From Sphingobium sp. (GTDB taxonomy: Bacteria > Pseudomonadota > Alphaproteobacteria > Sphingomonadales > Sphingomonadaceae), in assembly GCA_030148625.1 (NCBI GenBank), contig JASBTC010000311.1, forward strand, positions 1 through 16,255: DNA of 16,255 bases, read 5' to 3'. The first letter of the stretch is position 1, and every line of letters starts with the position of its first letter. The translations under genes were made by a program, and so were the position numbers. Below the pieces are notes generated by a model. It was not told the DNA's origin. It searched no databases and was given only the letters and a program-made list of their open reading frames with translations. Positions 1 through 9,537 of the stretch are shown one piece after another.

Positions 1-125
1 CATAAGCGGCCGCCACGCCATTGCCGATATGCTGTCGGTCGAAGCGGCTTCGAGCTTGGTCGAAATGGAACCGCCACGGTGCGCCCGCCGTTTGTTTCGT
101 ACGTGCGCCGAATGGAGTGGATGCC

Positions 126-350
126 ATGACCGAAGATACCAGACCCAAGCCCGGCGATGCCGGGCACGACCAGTCCATCTCCGAACGGCTGGAGAAGGAC
201 CCGAAGGACAAGGATGCCAAGCTGGACGAGGCGCTCGACGAATCGATGGACGCCTCGGATCCGCCCGCAATCACGCCGAAGGGCGGCAAGGACCCGGCGC
301 CGTCCTCGGGTTACGATCCCGATGCGGAGGAACGCCGCCGCGCCGGCTGA
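126..350 (+). CDS. Small acidic hypothetical protein (74 aa)
   Basis: Hydrophilic, strongly charged protein of 74 residues with no membrane segment or signal peptide. The ATG at 126 is chosen because a GGAG Shine-Dalgarno sequence at 114-117 sits 8 nt upstream; the longer open frame starting further left has no such support. The body is rich in Asp, Glu, Lys and Pro and carries the stretch DESMDASDPPA near residues 43-53 and KDPAPSSGYD near 56-65. I associate this pattern with short uncharacterised alphaproteobacterial proteins, but cannot name a family or function. It is probably largely disordered. It is followed by a 219-base gap before the next gene, so co-transcription is not obvious. 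Confidence 0.65.
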   Translation: MTEDTRPKPGDAGHDQSISERLEKDPKDKDAKLDEALDESMDASDPPAITPKGGKDPAPSSGYDPDAEERRRAG

Positions 351-361
351 AACACGAAATT

Positions 362-405
362 GCGACTCAAGTCGCGCGCGTAACGATGTGTTGCGCGCGC
401 GCAAC
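362..405. repeat. Two short palindromes in the gap after the small acidic gene
   Basis: A 6-bp stem with a 2-nt loop (GCGACT at 362-367, AGTCGC at 370-375) lies 12 nt after the stop at 350. A perfect 16-bp palindrome, GTTGCGCGCGCGCAAC, lies at 390-405. Neither is followed by a T run, so a classical intrinsic terminator is not shown. The rest of 351-569 holds no gene I can support. Confidence 0.4.
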
Positions 406-504
406 GCCCATCGATGAAGTTTGTGCAACGCAACAAATCATCGCAAGCCGCTTGCCGGGCAGCCATTTCTCTGATTCCTTCGTGAATGGGAGCCGAACGC
501 CCGG

Positions 505-519
505 TTAAATAACCAGTAA
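505..519. promoter_or_regulatory. Candidate CtrA-type box (TTAA-N7-GTAA)
   Basis: TTAA at 505-508, seven bases, then GTAA at 516-519. This is one mismatch from the alphaproteobacterial CtrA consensus TTAA-N7-TTAA. It lies 50 nt upstream of the chosen ATG at 570. The regulator assignment is inference from motif similarity only. Confidence 0.3.
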
Positions 520-569
520 CCATGTTGGGCGCATATTCGGATCCGGGGCAGAAGGTCTGGAGACGGGAC

Positions 570-1121
570 ATGGGCACGAAAGCACGACCGGCGGATGGCG
601 CGATGACGCTGGCGGAGATCAAGGAGTTCGCGAGCTTCCCGGCAAGCACGCAGCGCTATATCCGCCGCTCGCTCGACGTCGGGCTGGAACGGCACGATGC
701 ACTGCAGATCTGGTCGCGCGACGTGATCGAGGCCGCCAGCATCAATGCGCAGACACGGATCTACGAGCGGCTCCACGAAATCCGCGCGATGGTGCCGGAC
801 GATAGCGGGCTGGATTCGGTCGAACCGTTCATTGCGCCGCTGATCACCGTCTCGGCCTTCGATCTGGGCCAGGACCGGCTTCCCGGCTTCGCATCCTATC
901 GTTTTCTGTACGAGCGGCTGATCGGCGCCGGCATCCGGCCATGGCTGCCCGCGGCCTTTTGCGGCGCGGCGGCGCTGCCGCATCTCCACCCGGAGAAGCG
1001 GCGCGTGTTGCTCCAGTCGATCAGCGAGGCGGCGGCGACGGCGCCCGGCTGGTCGAACCGCGAGCCGATCTTCTATCCCGAATGGGTGGAAAAGGTGGAT
1101 AGCACCGCGCTGCCACACTGA
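570..1121 (+). CDS. Hypothetical protein (183 aa), no recognised family
   Basis: Cytoplasmic-looking protein with no signal peptide or membrane segment and no motif I recognise. The ATG at 570 is preferred because GGAG at 559-562 lies 7 nt upstream; an in-frame ATG at 522 would add 16 residues but has no ribosome-binding site, and 603 is a third option. The N-terminal part (residues 12-60) looks helical (LAEIKEF..., STQRYIRRSLDVGLERHDALQIW), while the C-terminal half is rich in aromatic and Pro residues (IRPWLPAAFC, PIFYPEWVEKV). It is a single gene, followed after 20 bases by hairpins and a terminator. Coding is supported by GC-rich third positions and a good Shine-Dalgarno sequence. Function unknown. 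Confidence 0.7.
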   Translation: MGTKARPADGAMTLAEIKEFASFPASTQRYIRRSLDVGLERHDALQIWSRDVIEAASINAQTRIYERLHEIRAMVPDDSGLDSVEPFIAPLITVSAFDLGQDRLPGFASYRFLYERLIGAGIRPWLPAAFCGAAALPHLHPEKRRVLLQSISEAAATAPGWSNREPIFYPEWVEKVDSTALPH

Positions 1122-1140
1122 TGGAAGCCGGATACAAGTA

Positions 1141-1201
1141 AGCCCCGTCGCCAGTGGCGGCGGGGCTCCCTCGACGGCTCTTCCCGCAAGGGTCCGAGCC
1201 G
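1141..1201 (+). other. Tandem stem-loops in the 3' region (structured UTR or part of a small RNA)
   Basis: The first hairpin has a 12-bp stem (1141-1152 with 1156-1167, one T:G wobble) and an AGT loop. The second pairs CGGCTC (1175-1180) with GAGCCG (1196-1201) and, inside it, CCC with GGG around a GCAA tetraloop (1186-1189). No T run follows either on the plus strand. On the minus strand the first hairpin is followed by a T-rich stretch (TTACTTGTAT), so it could end the DUF3800 transcript coming from the other side. Confidence 0.4.
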
Positions 1202-1241
1202 GTCAATGCTCTGTCTTTCGATCAAGCGGAGATAAGAACGA

Positions 1242-1279
1242 GCGGGGCACGGTTCGGTTCCACCGGCCCGCATTTTTTT
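1242..1279 (+). terminator. Intrinsic terminator with seven T residues
   Basis: GCGGG at 1242-1246 pairs with CCCGC at 1267-1271. An inner CGGT/ACCG stem is separated from it by a small internal loop. An A and seven T residues (1273-1279) follow directly. This is the expected form of a factor-independent terminator for plus-strand transcription, ending either the 570-1121 gene or a small RNA from the structured region before it. Confidence 0.65.
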
Positions 1280-1285
1280 CGATCC

Positions 1286-1879
1286 TCAGGCCAGCGTCAT
1301 CAATCGCAGCAGTTTCGCGTCCTGAAACGGCCTGATGATCCGGCGGATACGATCGGTGCGTGGCGATTCATACGCCAGATTGTAGAAGCTGTTCGCGATC
1401 ACATCCGCGATCTGGACACCCGCCGAGCGGCGGCTGTCGGCCAATCGCGTGCGTCCGCATTGGCCCAGCAACGCCGCGACGCCGTCACGGACCAGGGCAA
1501 GCGTCGCCGGATCATAGCGTCCATCGTCGATGATCACCTCCGCACAGCCGCCGCTTTCAGGCAGCCAGGCCTCGACCACGGTTTCGAGCAACGCGGCATA
1601 GGCGCGCAGATCGCGGCCATGTTCCTCCGCCAGTCGCGCGGGGAGCCGATCGGTCCGCACCTCGCAGATGATCGCCCGCCCCCGGAACCGCTCGAGCAAT
1701 TCGAAGAACAGGCCCCGCTCGACCAGCGAGATCCGGCTGCCCTTCATCTCACCGCGCAAGGCGGTCACCAACTTGAATCGCGCCAGCAACGCGTCGGCAT
1801 CGTCGGCGGCGATCGACACGCCGGCAAGGATCATCGCCCCCGCCGACATGCCGCCGCTTTCGTCGCAATAGATCGGCAT
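1286..1879 (-). CDS. DUF3800 domain protein (197 aa)
   Basis: The N-terminal MPIYCDESGG (Asp6, Glu7) and the later ADSRRSAGVQIADVIANSFYN (about residues 147-167, with Asp148, Gln156 and Asp159) are the signature ends of the DUF3800 family. This family is thought to have an RNase H-like fold. Another acidic cluster (VIIDDG, Asp118-Asp119) lies between them, as expected for a metal-binding acidic site. Biochemical activity is not established for this type. It starts 29 nt after the ftsH stop on the same strand, and no strong Shine-Dalgarno sequence is seen, so translation may depend on ftsH transcription or coupling. Members elsewhere occur in mobile and defence contexts, but here it follows a housekeeping gene. 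Family assignment fairly sure; role unknown. Confidence 0.75.
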   Translation of the reverse strand: MPIYCDESGGMSAGAMILAGVSIAADDADALLARFKLVTALRGEMKGSRISLVERGLFFELLERFRGRAIICEVRTDRLPARLAEEHGRDLRAYAALLETVVEAWLPESGGCAEVIIDDGRYDPATLALVRDGVAALLGQCGRTRLADSRRSAGVQIADVIANSFYNLAYESPRTDRIRRIIRPFQDAKLLRLMTLA

Positions 1880-1908
1880 GGTCCGGCGATAGCGGGCCGG
1901 GCGCGCCG

Positions 1909-3855
<1,947 letters not shown>

Positions 3856-3868
3856 CTTCGTTTCCGTC

Positions 3869-3899
3869 TAGAGCCTGATCGGTTGTGGCAAAACAACCG
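3869..3899 (-). promoter_or_regulatory. ftsH leader motif plus hairpin
   Basis: On the minus strand, GATCAGGCTCTA (3869-3880) ends 13 nt before the ftsH ATG. Overlapping its outer edge is a 7-bp stem, CGGTTGT (3880-3886) with ACAACCG (3893-3899), around a 6-nt loop. The same 12-mer stands at the same distance before the fzlA-like gene. The role is not known; it may be a dispersed repeat, a promoter-proximal element or an RNA leader structure. Confidence 0.4.
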
Positions 3900-4015
3900 C
3901 CCGGAGCGCCCGATCCGATTCTGCCGGATCGAGCGTCATGCCAGGAGTTGCATCCAAGATAGGCGAGAATTGCTTAAAGACAATGTATCCGCGCTGAACC
4001 CGCCATTTTCGGCGT

Positions 4016-4960
4016 TCATTTGCCTCCACGCCGCGGCGGCGCAGGTGCGACGCGCCATCGCGCGCCCCCCCGGCATAATGCCGCGCCCATGCTCGCCTGA
4101 TCGCCCGCGCGCAGCGTTGCGCGCAGACGGTCGAGCGACGGCCCTCCAGGTGAGGCCGACGGATCGATGCGCGCGATCATCCGCAGAATCAGCCGCCTGA
4201 CGATCTCGTCGGGCAGGTCGGATGGATCGAGGATCAGCGAATCGCCCTCCGCCGTCACACGCTGTTCGAACAGTTGCGCGACCGTCCACGCCATCGCCGC
4301 CTCGGCATCGGCGAGATGCCCGGCGCTGGCGGCGAACGCCTCGATATCGATCCAGTCGATCTGGGCGAGCGACGCCCGCATGCGCACGCGGTCGAAGCGA
4401 TCGTCATGGTTGGACGGATCCGAAACCGGCGTGATGCCGGCTGCGGCGACGATCGCGGCGAGTTCGGCACGACGCCACCCCAGCAGCGGACGCAGCACGA
4501 AACCGTTGGCGCGGCGGATGCCGGCAAGACCGCCGAGCCCGGCCGCGCGGTTGAGGCGCATCAGCAGCGTCTCCGCCTGGTCGTCGGCATGATGCGCGGT
4601 CATCACACAGCCGGCGCCGCGGCGCGCACGCCAGGTTTCGAGCAAGGCGTAACGCGCCGCGCGTGCCGCCGCCTGCACCGATCCGGTGATGGGTGCTACC
4701 GGCACCAGAATCTCGTGCGGGACGTCCAGCCTTGCGCAAATCTCGCCGACATAGGCCGCTTCGGCGGCCGCTTCGGGGCGCAGGCCATGGTCGACGGTGG
4801 CGACGGTCACGCGCCCGGGCCAGGCCGCCGCGGCAAGCAGCAGCAGCGCCAGGCTGTCCGGCCCACCGGATACCGCAACGCCCACCATGCCGCTCGGCGG
4901 CGAAGCATCGGCGGCGAAGCGCGCAACCAGATCGGGATCAGGCAAGAGACTCACATGCAT
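4016..4960 (-). CDS. tilS: tRNA(Ile)-lysidine synthetase TilS
   Basis: Attaches lysine to C34 of the CAU-anticodon isoleucine tRNA using ATP, so that it reads AUA. The PP-loop motif SGGPDS is at residues 31-36, followed by VDHGLRPEA (57-65), the HHADDQAETLLMRL block (123-136) and DPSNHDDRFDRVRMR (181-195), which are the conserved synthetase blocks. At 314 residues it is shorter than the E. coli enzyme and lacks the C-terminal TilS domain. The ATG at 4960 has AAGGG directly against it. A GTG two codons later (4954) would place the same AAGGG at an ideal 6 nt, so that start is quite possible. It is 61 nt downstream of cpoB and upstream of ftsH, all on one strand. Confidence 0.93.
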   Translation of the reverse strand: MHVSLLPDPDLVARFAADASPPSGMVGVAVSGGPDSLALLLLAAAAWPGRVTVATVDHGLRPEAAAEAAYVGEICARLDVPHEILVPVAPITGSVQAAARAARYALLETWRARRGAGCVMTAHHADDQAETLLMRLNRAAGLGGLAGIRRANGFVLRPLLGWRRAELAAIVAAAGITPVSDPSNHDDRFDRVRMRASLAQIDWIDIEAFAASAGHLADAEAAMAWTVAQLFEQRVTAEGDSLILDPSDLPDEIVRRLILRMIARIDPSASPGGPSLDRLRATLRAGDQASMGAALCRGGARWRVAPAPPRRGGK

Positions 4961-5021
4961 CCCTTACCGCCATCGCGCGGGATGCCCGACTCCCATCGTC
5001 GTTCGAGCGGCCGCCGCCGCC

Positions 5022-5972
5022 CTATTTGCATTTGGCGTCGGTACGTCCCTTGGCCACCTGCGCCTTGAGGCCGGCCGATGCGGTTTCGCCATAGACCTCG
5101 CCGAACTCGTCGAACACCTTGCAGGCGTCCCCGGCCTTCTTAAGCCGAGTGAGTGCGATGCCGAGATAATAGAGGCTGTCGGGCGCCCGCTCGCCGCGCG
5201 GCTGCTTCTGGTAATTGTCGTAGAAGGCGACCGACGCGAGCGCCGGCTTGCCGTCGTCGAGATAGGCGCGACCGAGCAGATTCTGCGCGAAGCTCCAGCG
5301 CTTGTGCTTGGGATATTTGTCGACCGTCGCCTTGAGCTGAGTCTGCGCCTGGGGGTAGAATTTCGCTTCCCACAGCCGATAACCGTACAGATAGGCATCT
5401 TCGCCGGCATCGCCCGTCTCGGGCTTCGCGACCGCCTCGAGCGCGGCCTGGCGATCGGCGGTCAGCTTTGGCGGCGCGGTCGTCGGCTTGCCCGCGGCCG
5501 GCGGGGTGACGGGCTTCATCGGCAGCGTCGAGGATGGCGTCGGCGTGGGCGACGTGCCGGTACCGGTCGTCGGCGCGACGGCCCCCGTCCCTTCGAGCGC
5601 CTTCAACCGGGTTTCGGTCTCACCACGGAACTTGATGAATGCCTCGTCGAGCTGGCGCAGCTTGAACGCGTTCTGTTCGCTCTGGCCGGTCAATGTCTGG
5701 AGCTGCGCCTCGAGCGCGCTGACCCGGGCGGTCAGATCGACGACCGGCGAGCTCGCGGGCGTGCCGCCGGGCGTGGTCTGCTGCGTGCTCGGCGCGATCT
5801 CGGGCTCGAGGAACTGGCCGCTGCCGCCGGGGAAAACCTTGCGCTGGACGGCGCGCATCTCCTTCTCCAGCTTCTCGACGCGCGGCGAGAGCGTGTTGGA
5901 TTGGCTTTGCGCCTGAAGCGGCGCAGTGGCGGTCCCCGCGAGCAGAACCGCAACGATCATGAGCGTGCGCAT
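5022..5972 (-). CDS. cpoB: Cell division coordinator CpoB / YbgF (Tol-Pal associated TPR protein)
   Basis: Periplasmic protein of the Tol-Pal envelope-constriction system. The 316 residues run in the family order: a signal peptide (1-21, ending PLQA before Gln22), coiled-coil segments at about 30-46 and 78-128 (VSALEAQLQTLTGQSEQNAF), a Thr/Pro-rich linker (about 130-170) and TPR-like repeats from about 190 to the end (AYLYGYRLWEAKFYPQAQTQ, AQNLLGRAYLDDGKPALASV, SLYYLGIALTRLKKAGDACK). The short CDACK/AKCK-type cysteines near the end (Cys284, Cys315) could form a disulfide. No tol or pal gene is in the window. It lies 67 nt after the rodZ-like gene and 61 nt before tilS, suggesting one envelope-related transcription unit. 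In E. coli, CpoB links PBP1B activity to Tol function. Confidence 0.9.
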   Translation of the reverse strand: MRTLMIVAVLLAGTATAPLQAQSQSNTLSPRVEKLEKEMRAVQRKVFPGGSGQFLEPEIAPSTQQTTPGGTPASSPVVDLTARVSALEAQLQTLTGQSEQNAFKLRQLDEAFIKFRGETETRLKALEGTGAVAPTTGTGTSPTPTPSSTLPMKPVTPPAAGKPTTAPPKLTADRQAALEAVAKPETGDAGEDAYLYGYRLWEAKFYPQAQTQLKATVDKYPKHKRWSFAQNLLGRAYLDDGKPALASVAFYDNYQKQPRGERAPDSLYYLGIALTRLKKAGDACKVFDEFGEVYGETASAGLKAQVAKGRTDAKCK

Positions 5973-6039
5973 GGCTTAACGTCCCCACCGGATCTTTTGG
6001 TAAACGCCCTTATAGGGGCAGGATTCGCCTGTCCTCAAG

Positions 6040-6906
6040 TCAGGGGCGGATGCTGTTCGCCGCCGGCTGGCTCGCCGTTGGAGCGGACGGCCCCGGTGCG
6101 GCCCCAGGTGCGCCCCCTTGGGCAGGCGGCGTGGCCGCGCGTGCGGTCAGCGCCGCGGCACTGATCGCCACATCGCGGATCGTCGCCTGGGGCGGGCCCA
6201 GCGGTGCGACCTCCTGGCCGCCGACGGTGACGCGCAACGCGTCGGGCCGGCCGGTCAGGATCCGGGGATCATTGGCATTGGACGGCACCTGATAGCGCTC
6301 GCCGGGCTGCATTTCCTTCTCGAACAGGCGCTGCTGGCCGGCATCGCTGATCCGCAGCCAGACCGTGTCGGTCGCGGTCAGCACCACTTCGCCCGACGGC
6401 ACGGCGGTCGGACGCGCGCGCTGCGCGGTACCGCCGACGGCGGTCGGTGCATCGATCGTCTCGGTCCCGGCCGCGATCGCCGCCGGATCGCGCCCATCCA
6501 GCCCGTTCATCAGCATGGTCCGCCACACGGTATAGCCGCCGCCGACCAGCAGGATGAGGATGACGAGCGTCCAGGCCAGGGTGCGCGGCGGCACGCGGGC
6601 GGGATCGGCGGGCTCGAAATATTCGGGCGCGGCGCGACCGCCCTGCGTGTTGAGTTCGGCGCGAACGTCGCGAGCGATCTCGACCTCGTCGAGATCGAGC
6701 GCGCGGGCATAGGATTTGGCGAAACCGATGCAATAGGTGACGCCGGGAAGCTCTTCGTACCGGCCCAGTTCCAGCGCCTCGAGATGGCGCAGCGGAATCC
6801 GCGTGCGGGTGGCGATATCGGCGACTTCGAGGCCGGCGGCGCGACGCGCCTCCGCCAGGCGCTCGCCGACGCTCCGGGGAAACATCTCACCCTCCGCTTC
6901 GCTCAT
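6040..6906 (-). CDS. rodZ: RodZ-like helix-turn-helix membrane protein (DUF4115)
   Basis: Architecture matches RodZ, the bitopic protein that links MreB to the cell-wall elongation machinery. A cytoplasmic HTH region at about residues 12-80 (SVGERLAEARRAAGLEVADI, TRIPLRHLEALELGRYEELP) is followed by a single membrane segment at 109-129. A periplasmic DUF4115 beta domain follows at about 172-250 (VLTATDTVWLRISDAGQQRL, PGERYQV), then a Pro/Ala-rich tail. At 288 residues it is close to the usual size. The ATG at 6906 is used; Met8 is an alternative and neither has a strong Shine-Dalgarno sequence. A 230-base gap separates it from ptsP and contains a possible promoter. Some alphaproteobacterial genomes annotate such proteins only as a DUF4115 HTH protein, so the symbol is by architecture. 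Confidence 0.8.
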   Translation of the reverse strand: MSEAEGEMFPRSVGERLAEARRAAGLEVADIATRTRIPLRHLEALELGRYEELPGVTYCIGFAKSYARALDLDEVEIARDVRAELNTQGGRAAPEYFEPADPARVPPRTLAWTLVILILLVGGGYTVWRTMLMNGLDGRDPAAIAAGTETIDAPTAVGGTAQRARPTAVPSGEVVLTATDTVWLRISDAGQQRLFEKEMQPGERYQVPSNANDPRILTGRPDALRVTVGGQEVAPLGPPQATIRDVAISAAALTARAATPPAQGGAPGAAPGPSAPTASQPAANSIRP

Positions 6907-7069
6907 CCGGTCTTCAGGCTTTCCTGTTTGCGCCCAAGGCCCCGTTCACCTCGGGCCAGTCCGGCCGGAAACGATCAGGGTCTCACTATTCTTAGCCCGA
7001 AACCTGATTGACGTCATCGAAAACGCGACACGTTTCCAATTCAGACGACCACGCCCCGATATTTGATCC

Positions 7070-7098
7070 ATGTCACATCCAGCACGCTGCAATGTCAA
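7070..7098 (-). promoter_or_regulatory. Possible sigma-70-type promoter upstream of the rodZ-like gene
   Basis: On the minus strand a perfect TTGACA (-35, 7098-7093) is separated by 17 nt from TGACAT (7075-7070), a weak -10. It would give a leader of about 160 nt to the rodZ-like start at 6906. A TGACGTCA palindrome lies further downstream at 7010-7017. The spacing is right but the -10 is poor. Confidence 0.3.
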
Positions 7099-7136
7099 TG
7101 GGATGACATGATGCGACGTCGCGGTTGATCGCTCGA

Positions 7137-9413
7137 TCAGGCGAGTTCGACGCTATGTGCCTGCGCCCAGCCCGCGAGCCTGGTCCGCAGGTCCTGGATC
7201 GGCGCGTCGAGCCAGCCGGCAAGCTCGGGCGCCAGCGCCGCGCGATCGAGCGAACGCAGCATCGCCTTGACCGGACCGATCGCCGCCGGCGTGATCGAAA
7301 GCCGGTCGATGCCGAGCCCGATCAGCGCCATCGCCTCGAGCGGCCGCCCGCCCATTTCCCCGCACACCGTCACCGGCACGCCCGCCTCGCGCGCGGGCAG
7401 CACGATCCGGCGCAGGAAACGCAAAATGGCCGGACTCAGCCAGTCATAACGCTCGGCAAGCTTGGGATGCGCACGGTCGGCGGCGAACAGGAACTGGGTG
7501 AGGTCGTTGGTACCGATCGACAGGAAATCGAGCTTGGGCAGCAGGACGTCGAGGCTTTCGGCGAGCGCCGGCACTTCGAGCATCGATCCGTAGCGGATGG
7601 CATGCGGCATCATCCGCCCCTGCGATGCCAGCCAGGCGCGCTGCGCCTCGAACAGCGCCTTGGCCTCGTCGAATTCCCACGGCTCGGAGACCATCGGGAA
7701 CATCACGTTGAGCGTCCGCCCCGATGCCGCCTCGATCAATGCGCGCGCCTGCACTTTCATCAGCCCTTCGCGATCCATGGCCAGGCGCAACGCGCGCCAG
7801 CCCATCGCCGGATTCTCCTCCTCATCGTCGCCGTCCTGGCGCAGATAGGGCAGCGCCTTGTCGCCGCCGATATCGACGGTGCGGAACACCACCGGACGAT
7901 CGCCGGCCGCATCGAGCACTTCGCGATAGAGCCGCTGCTGCTGCTGGCGCAGCGGCAGCGTGGCGGAGACGAGGAACTGGAATTCGGTGCGGAACAGGCC
8001 GATGCCCTCGGCCCCGGTGACGTCGAGTGCTGCGACGTCGTCGCGTAGCCCGGCATTGACCATCAGCGCGATATGCTCGCCGTCCTTCGTCGTCGACGAC
8101 GCGCCGCGCAGCGCGGCAAAGGCGGCACGGCGCTTCTGGGTGAGGGAGAGCTTCGCTTCGAAACTCTCCTCCATCTCGTCGGTGGGGCGGACATAGACTT
8201 CGCCCTGGGTGGTATCGAGCAGCAGCACGTCGCCGTCGCCGATCAGCCGGCGGACATTGGCGACCCGGCCGAGCACGGGCACGCCCATCGCGCGCGCGAC
8301 GATGATGACGTGCGCGGTCAGCGACCCTTCCTCCAGGAGCACGCCCTTGAGGCGGCGGCGATCATATTCGAGCAGTTCGGCCGGGCCCAGATTGCGCGCG
8401 ATCAGGATCGTATCCTTGCGCAAGCCGAGTTGCGCCGCCGAGCCGAGCTGGCCGGAGACGATGCGGAGCAGCCGGTTGGAGAGATCCTCCAGGTCATGCA
8501 TCCGGTCGCGGAGCAAAGGATCGTCGATCTGGCGCATGCGCATGCGGGTGCGCTGCTGGACGCGCTCGATCGCCGCCTCGGCGGTCAGGCCGCTGTCGAT
8601 CGCTTCGTTGATCCGGCGGCTCCAGCCCTCGTCATCGGCGAACATCCGGTACATTTCGAGCACCTCCTGGTGCTCGCCGCCGCCGCCGAATTCGGCCTGA
8701 TTGGCCATGCGGTCGATCTGTTCGCGCATCTTGTCGAATGCGGAATAGACGCGGTGACGCTCGGCCTCGGTATCCTCGGCCACGGTATGTTCGATCACGA
8801 CGCGCGGCTGGTGATAGACCGCGACGCCCGCCGCCATGCCCTCGACCAGCTTGAGCCCGGTCAGCCGCATCGCCTGCGTATTGTTGACCTGGCCGACGGT
8901 CGCGGCATGCTCGTCGATCAGCCCGGCATTGGCGATCAGTTCGGACAGCACCATCGCCACGGTCTGCAGCGCCTCGATGACGACATCGTCATATTTGCGC
9001 GGTTCGGCATGCTGGATCGAGAGCACGCCCACCGCCGCCTCACGCCGGACGATCGGCACGCCGGCAAAGCTGTGAAACAATTCCTCGCCGGTTTCGGGCT
9101 TATAGGCGAAATCGGGATGGCTCGCCGCCTCGTCGAGGTTCAGCGTCTCGACATGCTCGGCGATGGTACCGACCAGCCCCTCGCCCAGCGCCAGCTTGGT
9201 GACATGGACGGCTTCCTGCTTCAGGCCGCGCGTCGCGAACAGTTCGAGCACGCCGTCGCGCAGCAGATAGATCGAGCAGACCTCGCTATCGAGCGCTTCG
9301 CCGACGATGTTGACGACCTGGTTGAGCTTGGCCTGGGCGTTGGAGCGCGCGGCCATGACATCGTGAAGCCGCGTCAGGATTTCGCGGGCCGAGGCGGTGG
9401 CGGAAGGAGTCAT
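7137..9413 (-). CDS. ptsP: Nitrogen-PTS Enzyme I (PtsP, GAF-domain PEP phosphotransferase)
   Basis: Takes phosphate from phosphoenolpyruvate and passes it to NPr, starting the regulatory nitrogen phosphotransferase chain in the cytoplasm. The 758 residues show a GAF domain (about 15-160, with CSIYLLRDG and GVLSIQHAE), the PEP-utilising N-terminal region (about 180-300), the phosphohistidine domain with His368 in SLTAHVIIVARAMGVP, and the TIM-barrel PEP-binding domain (about 430-720). Motifs in that barrel include EGIGLFRTEFQF (469-480), SIGTNDLTQF (632-641) and the catalytic Cys684 in VTVCGEMGGR. The His motif lacks the common GGxTSH spelling but keeps the His. The length fits Enzyme I-Ntr. 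In this window the gene lies between a SPOR lipoprotein and the rodZ-like gene; lysC, a frequent alphaproteobacterial neighbour, is 2.6 kb away. Confidence 0.95.
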   Translation of the reverse strand: MTPSATASAREILTRLHDVMAARSNAQAKLNQVVNIVGEALDSEVCSIYLLRDGVLELFATRGLKQEAVHVTKLALGEGLVGTIAEHVETLNLDEAASHPDFAYKPETGEELFHSFAGVPIVRREAAVGVLSIQHAEPRKYDDVVIEALQTVAMVLSELIANAGLIDEHAATVGQVNNTQAMRLTGLKLVEGMAAGVAVYHQPRVVIEHTVAEDTEAERHRVYSAFDKMREQIDRMANQAEFGGGGEHQEVLEMYRMFADDEGWSRRINEAIDSGLTAEAAIERVQQRTRMRMRQIDDPLLRDRMHDLEDLSNRLLRIVSGQLGSAAQLGLRKDTILIARNLGPAELLEYDRRRLKGVLLEEGSLTAHVIIVARAMGVPVLGRVANVRRLIGDGDVLLLDTTQGEVYVRPTDEMEESFEAKLSLTQKRRAAFAALRGASSTTKDGEHIALMVNAGLRDDVAALDVTGAEGIGLFRTEFQFLVSATLPLRQQQQRLYREVLDAAGDRPVVFRTVDIGGDKALPYLRQDGDDEEENPAMGWRALRLAMDREGLMKVQARALIEAASGRTLNVMFPMVSEPWEFDEAKALFEAQRAWLASQGRMMPHAIRYGSMLEVPALAESLDVLLPKLDFLSIGTNDLTQFLFAADRAHPKLAERYDWLSPAILRFLRRIVLPAREAGVPVTVCGEMGGRPLEAMALIGLGIDRLSITPAAIGPVKAMLRSLDRAALAPELAGWLDAPIQDLRTRLAGWAQAHSVELA

Positions 9414-9496
9414 GTCACCATCGGCTAACAGAAAGCGGGCAACCGTGCCAGCGGGTCCCGCAGCCTTATATTAGCCCGCGCGGCGTGTGAGCGAAC

Positions 9497-9528
9497 CGAT
9501 CTCGGATGCGCCAGCATCTTCGAGATCG
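9497..9528 (-). terminator. Strong hairpin after the SPOR lipoprotein gene
   Basis: CGATCTCG (9497-9504) pairs with CGAGATCG (9521-9528), and GATGC (9505-9509) pairs with GCATC (9514-9518) around a GCCA loop. This makes a 13-bp stem with a 2-nt bulge. It begins 9 nt after the stop of the upstream minus-strand gene. No T run follows, so it may be an attenuating or 3'-end stabilising structure rather than a full terminator. Confidence 0.5.
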
Positions 9529-9537
9529 CATAGACCA

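Noticed and set aside
1..129. Plus-strand frame open from the left edge that ends in a TGA overlapping the ATG at 126 (ATGA)
   Set aside because: The overlap is suggestive of an upstream coupled gene, but the 42 visible codons have mixed third-position GC and match nothing I recognise. A second frame is equally open, so no coding call is made.
1242..1275. tRNA-like T-arm (GGTTCGGTTCC)
   Set aside because: The flanking bases do not form the 5-bp T-stem and no acceptor or anticodon arm is present; the sequence fits a terminator hairpin instead.
1122..1285. Possible 6S, SRP or tmRNA gene
   Set aside because: GAGCCG and a GCAA tetraloop recalled parts of known RNAs, but there is no SRP GGAAGGAAGCAG-type core, no tRNA-like T-arm or tag frame, and three separate hairpins instead of the 6S long duplex with a central bubble.
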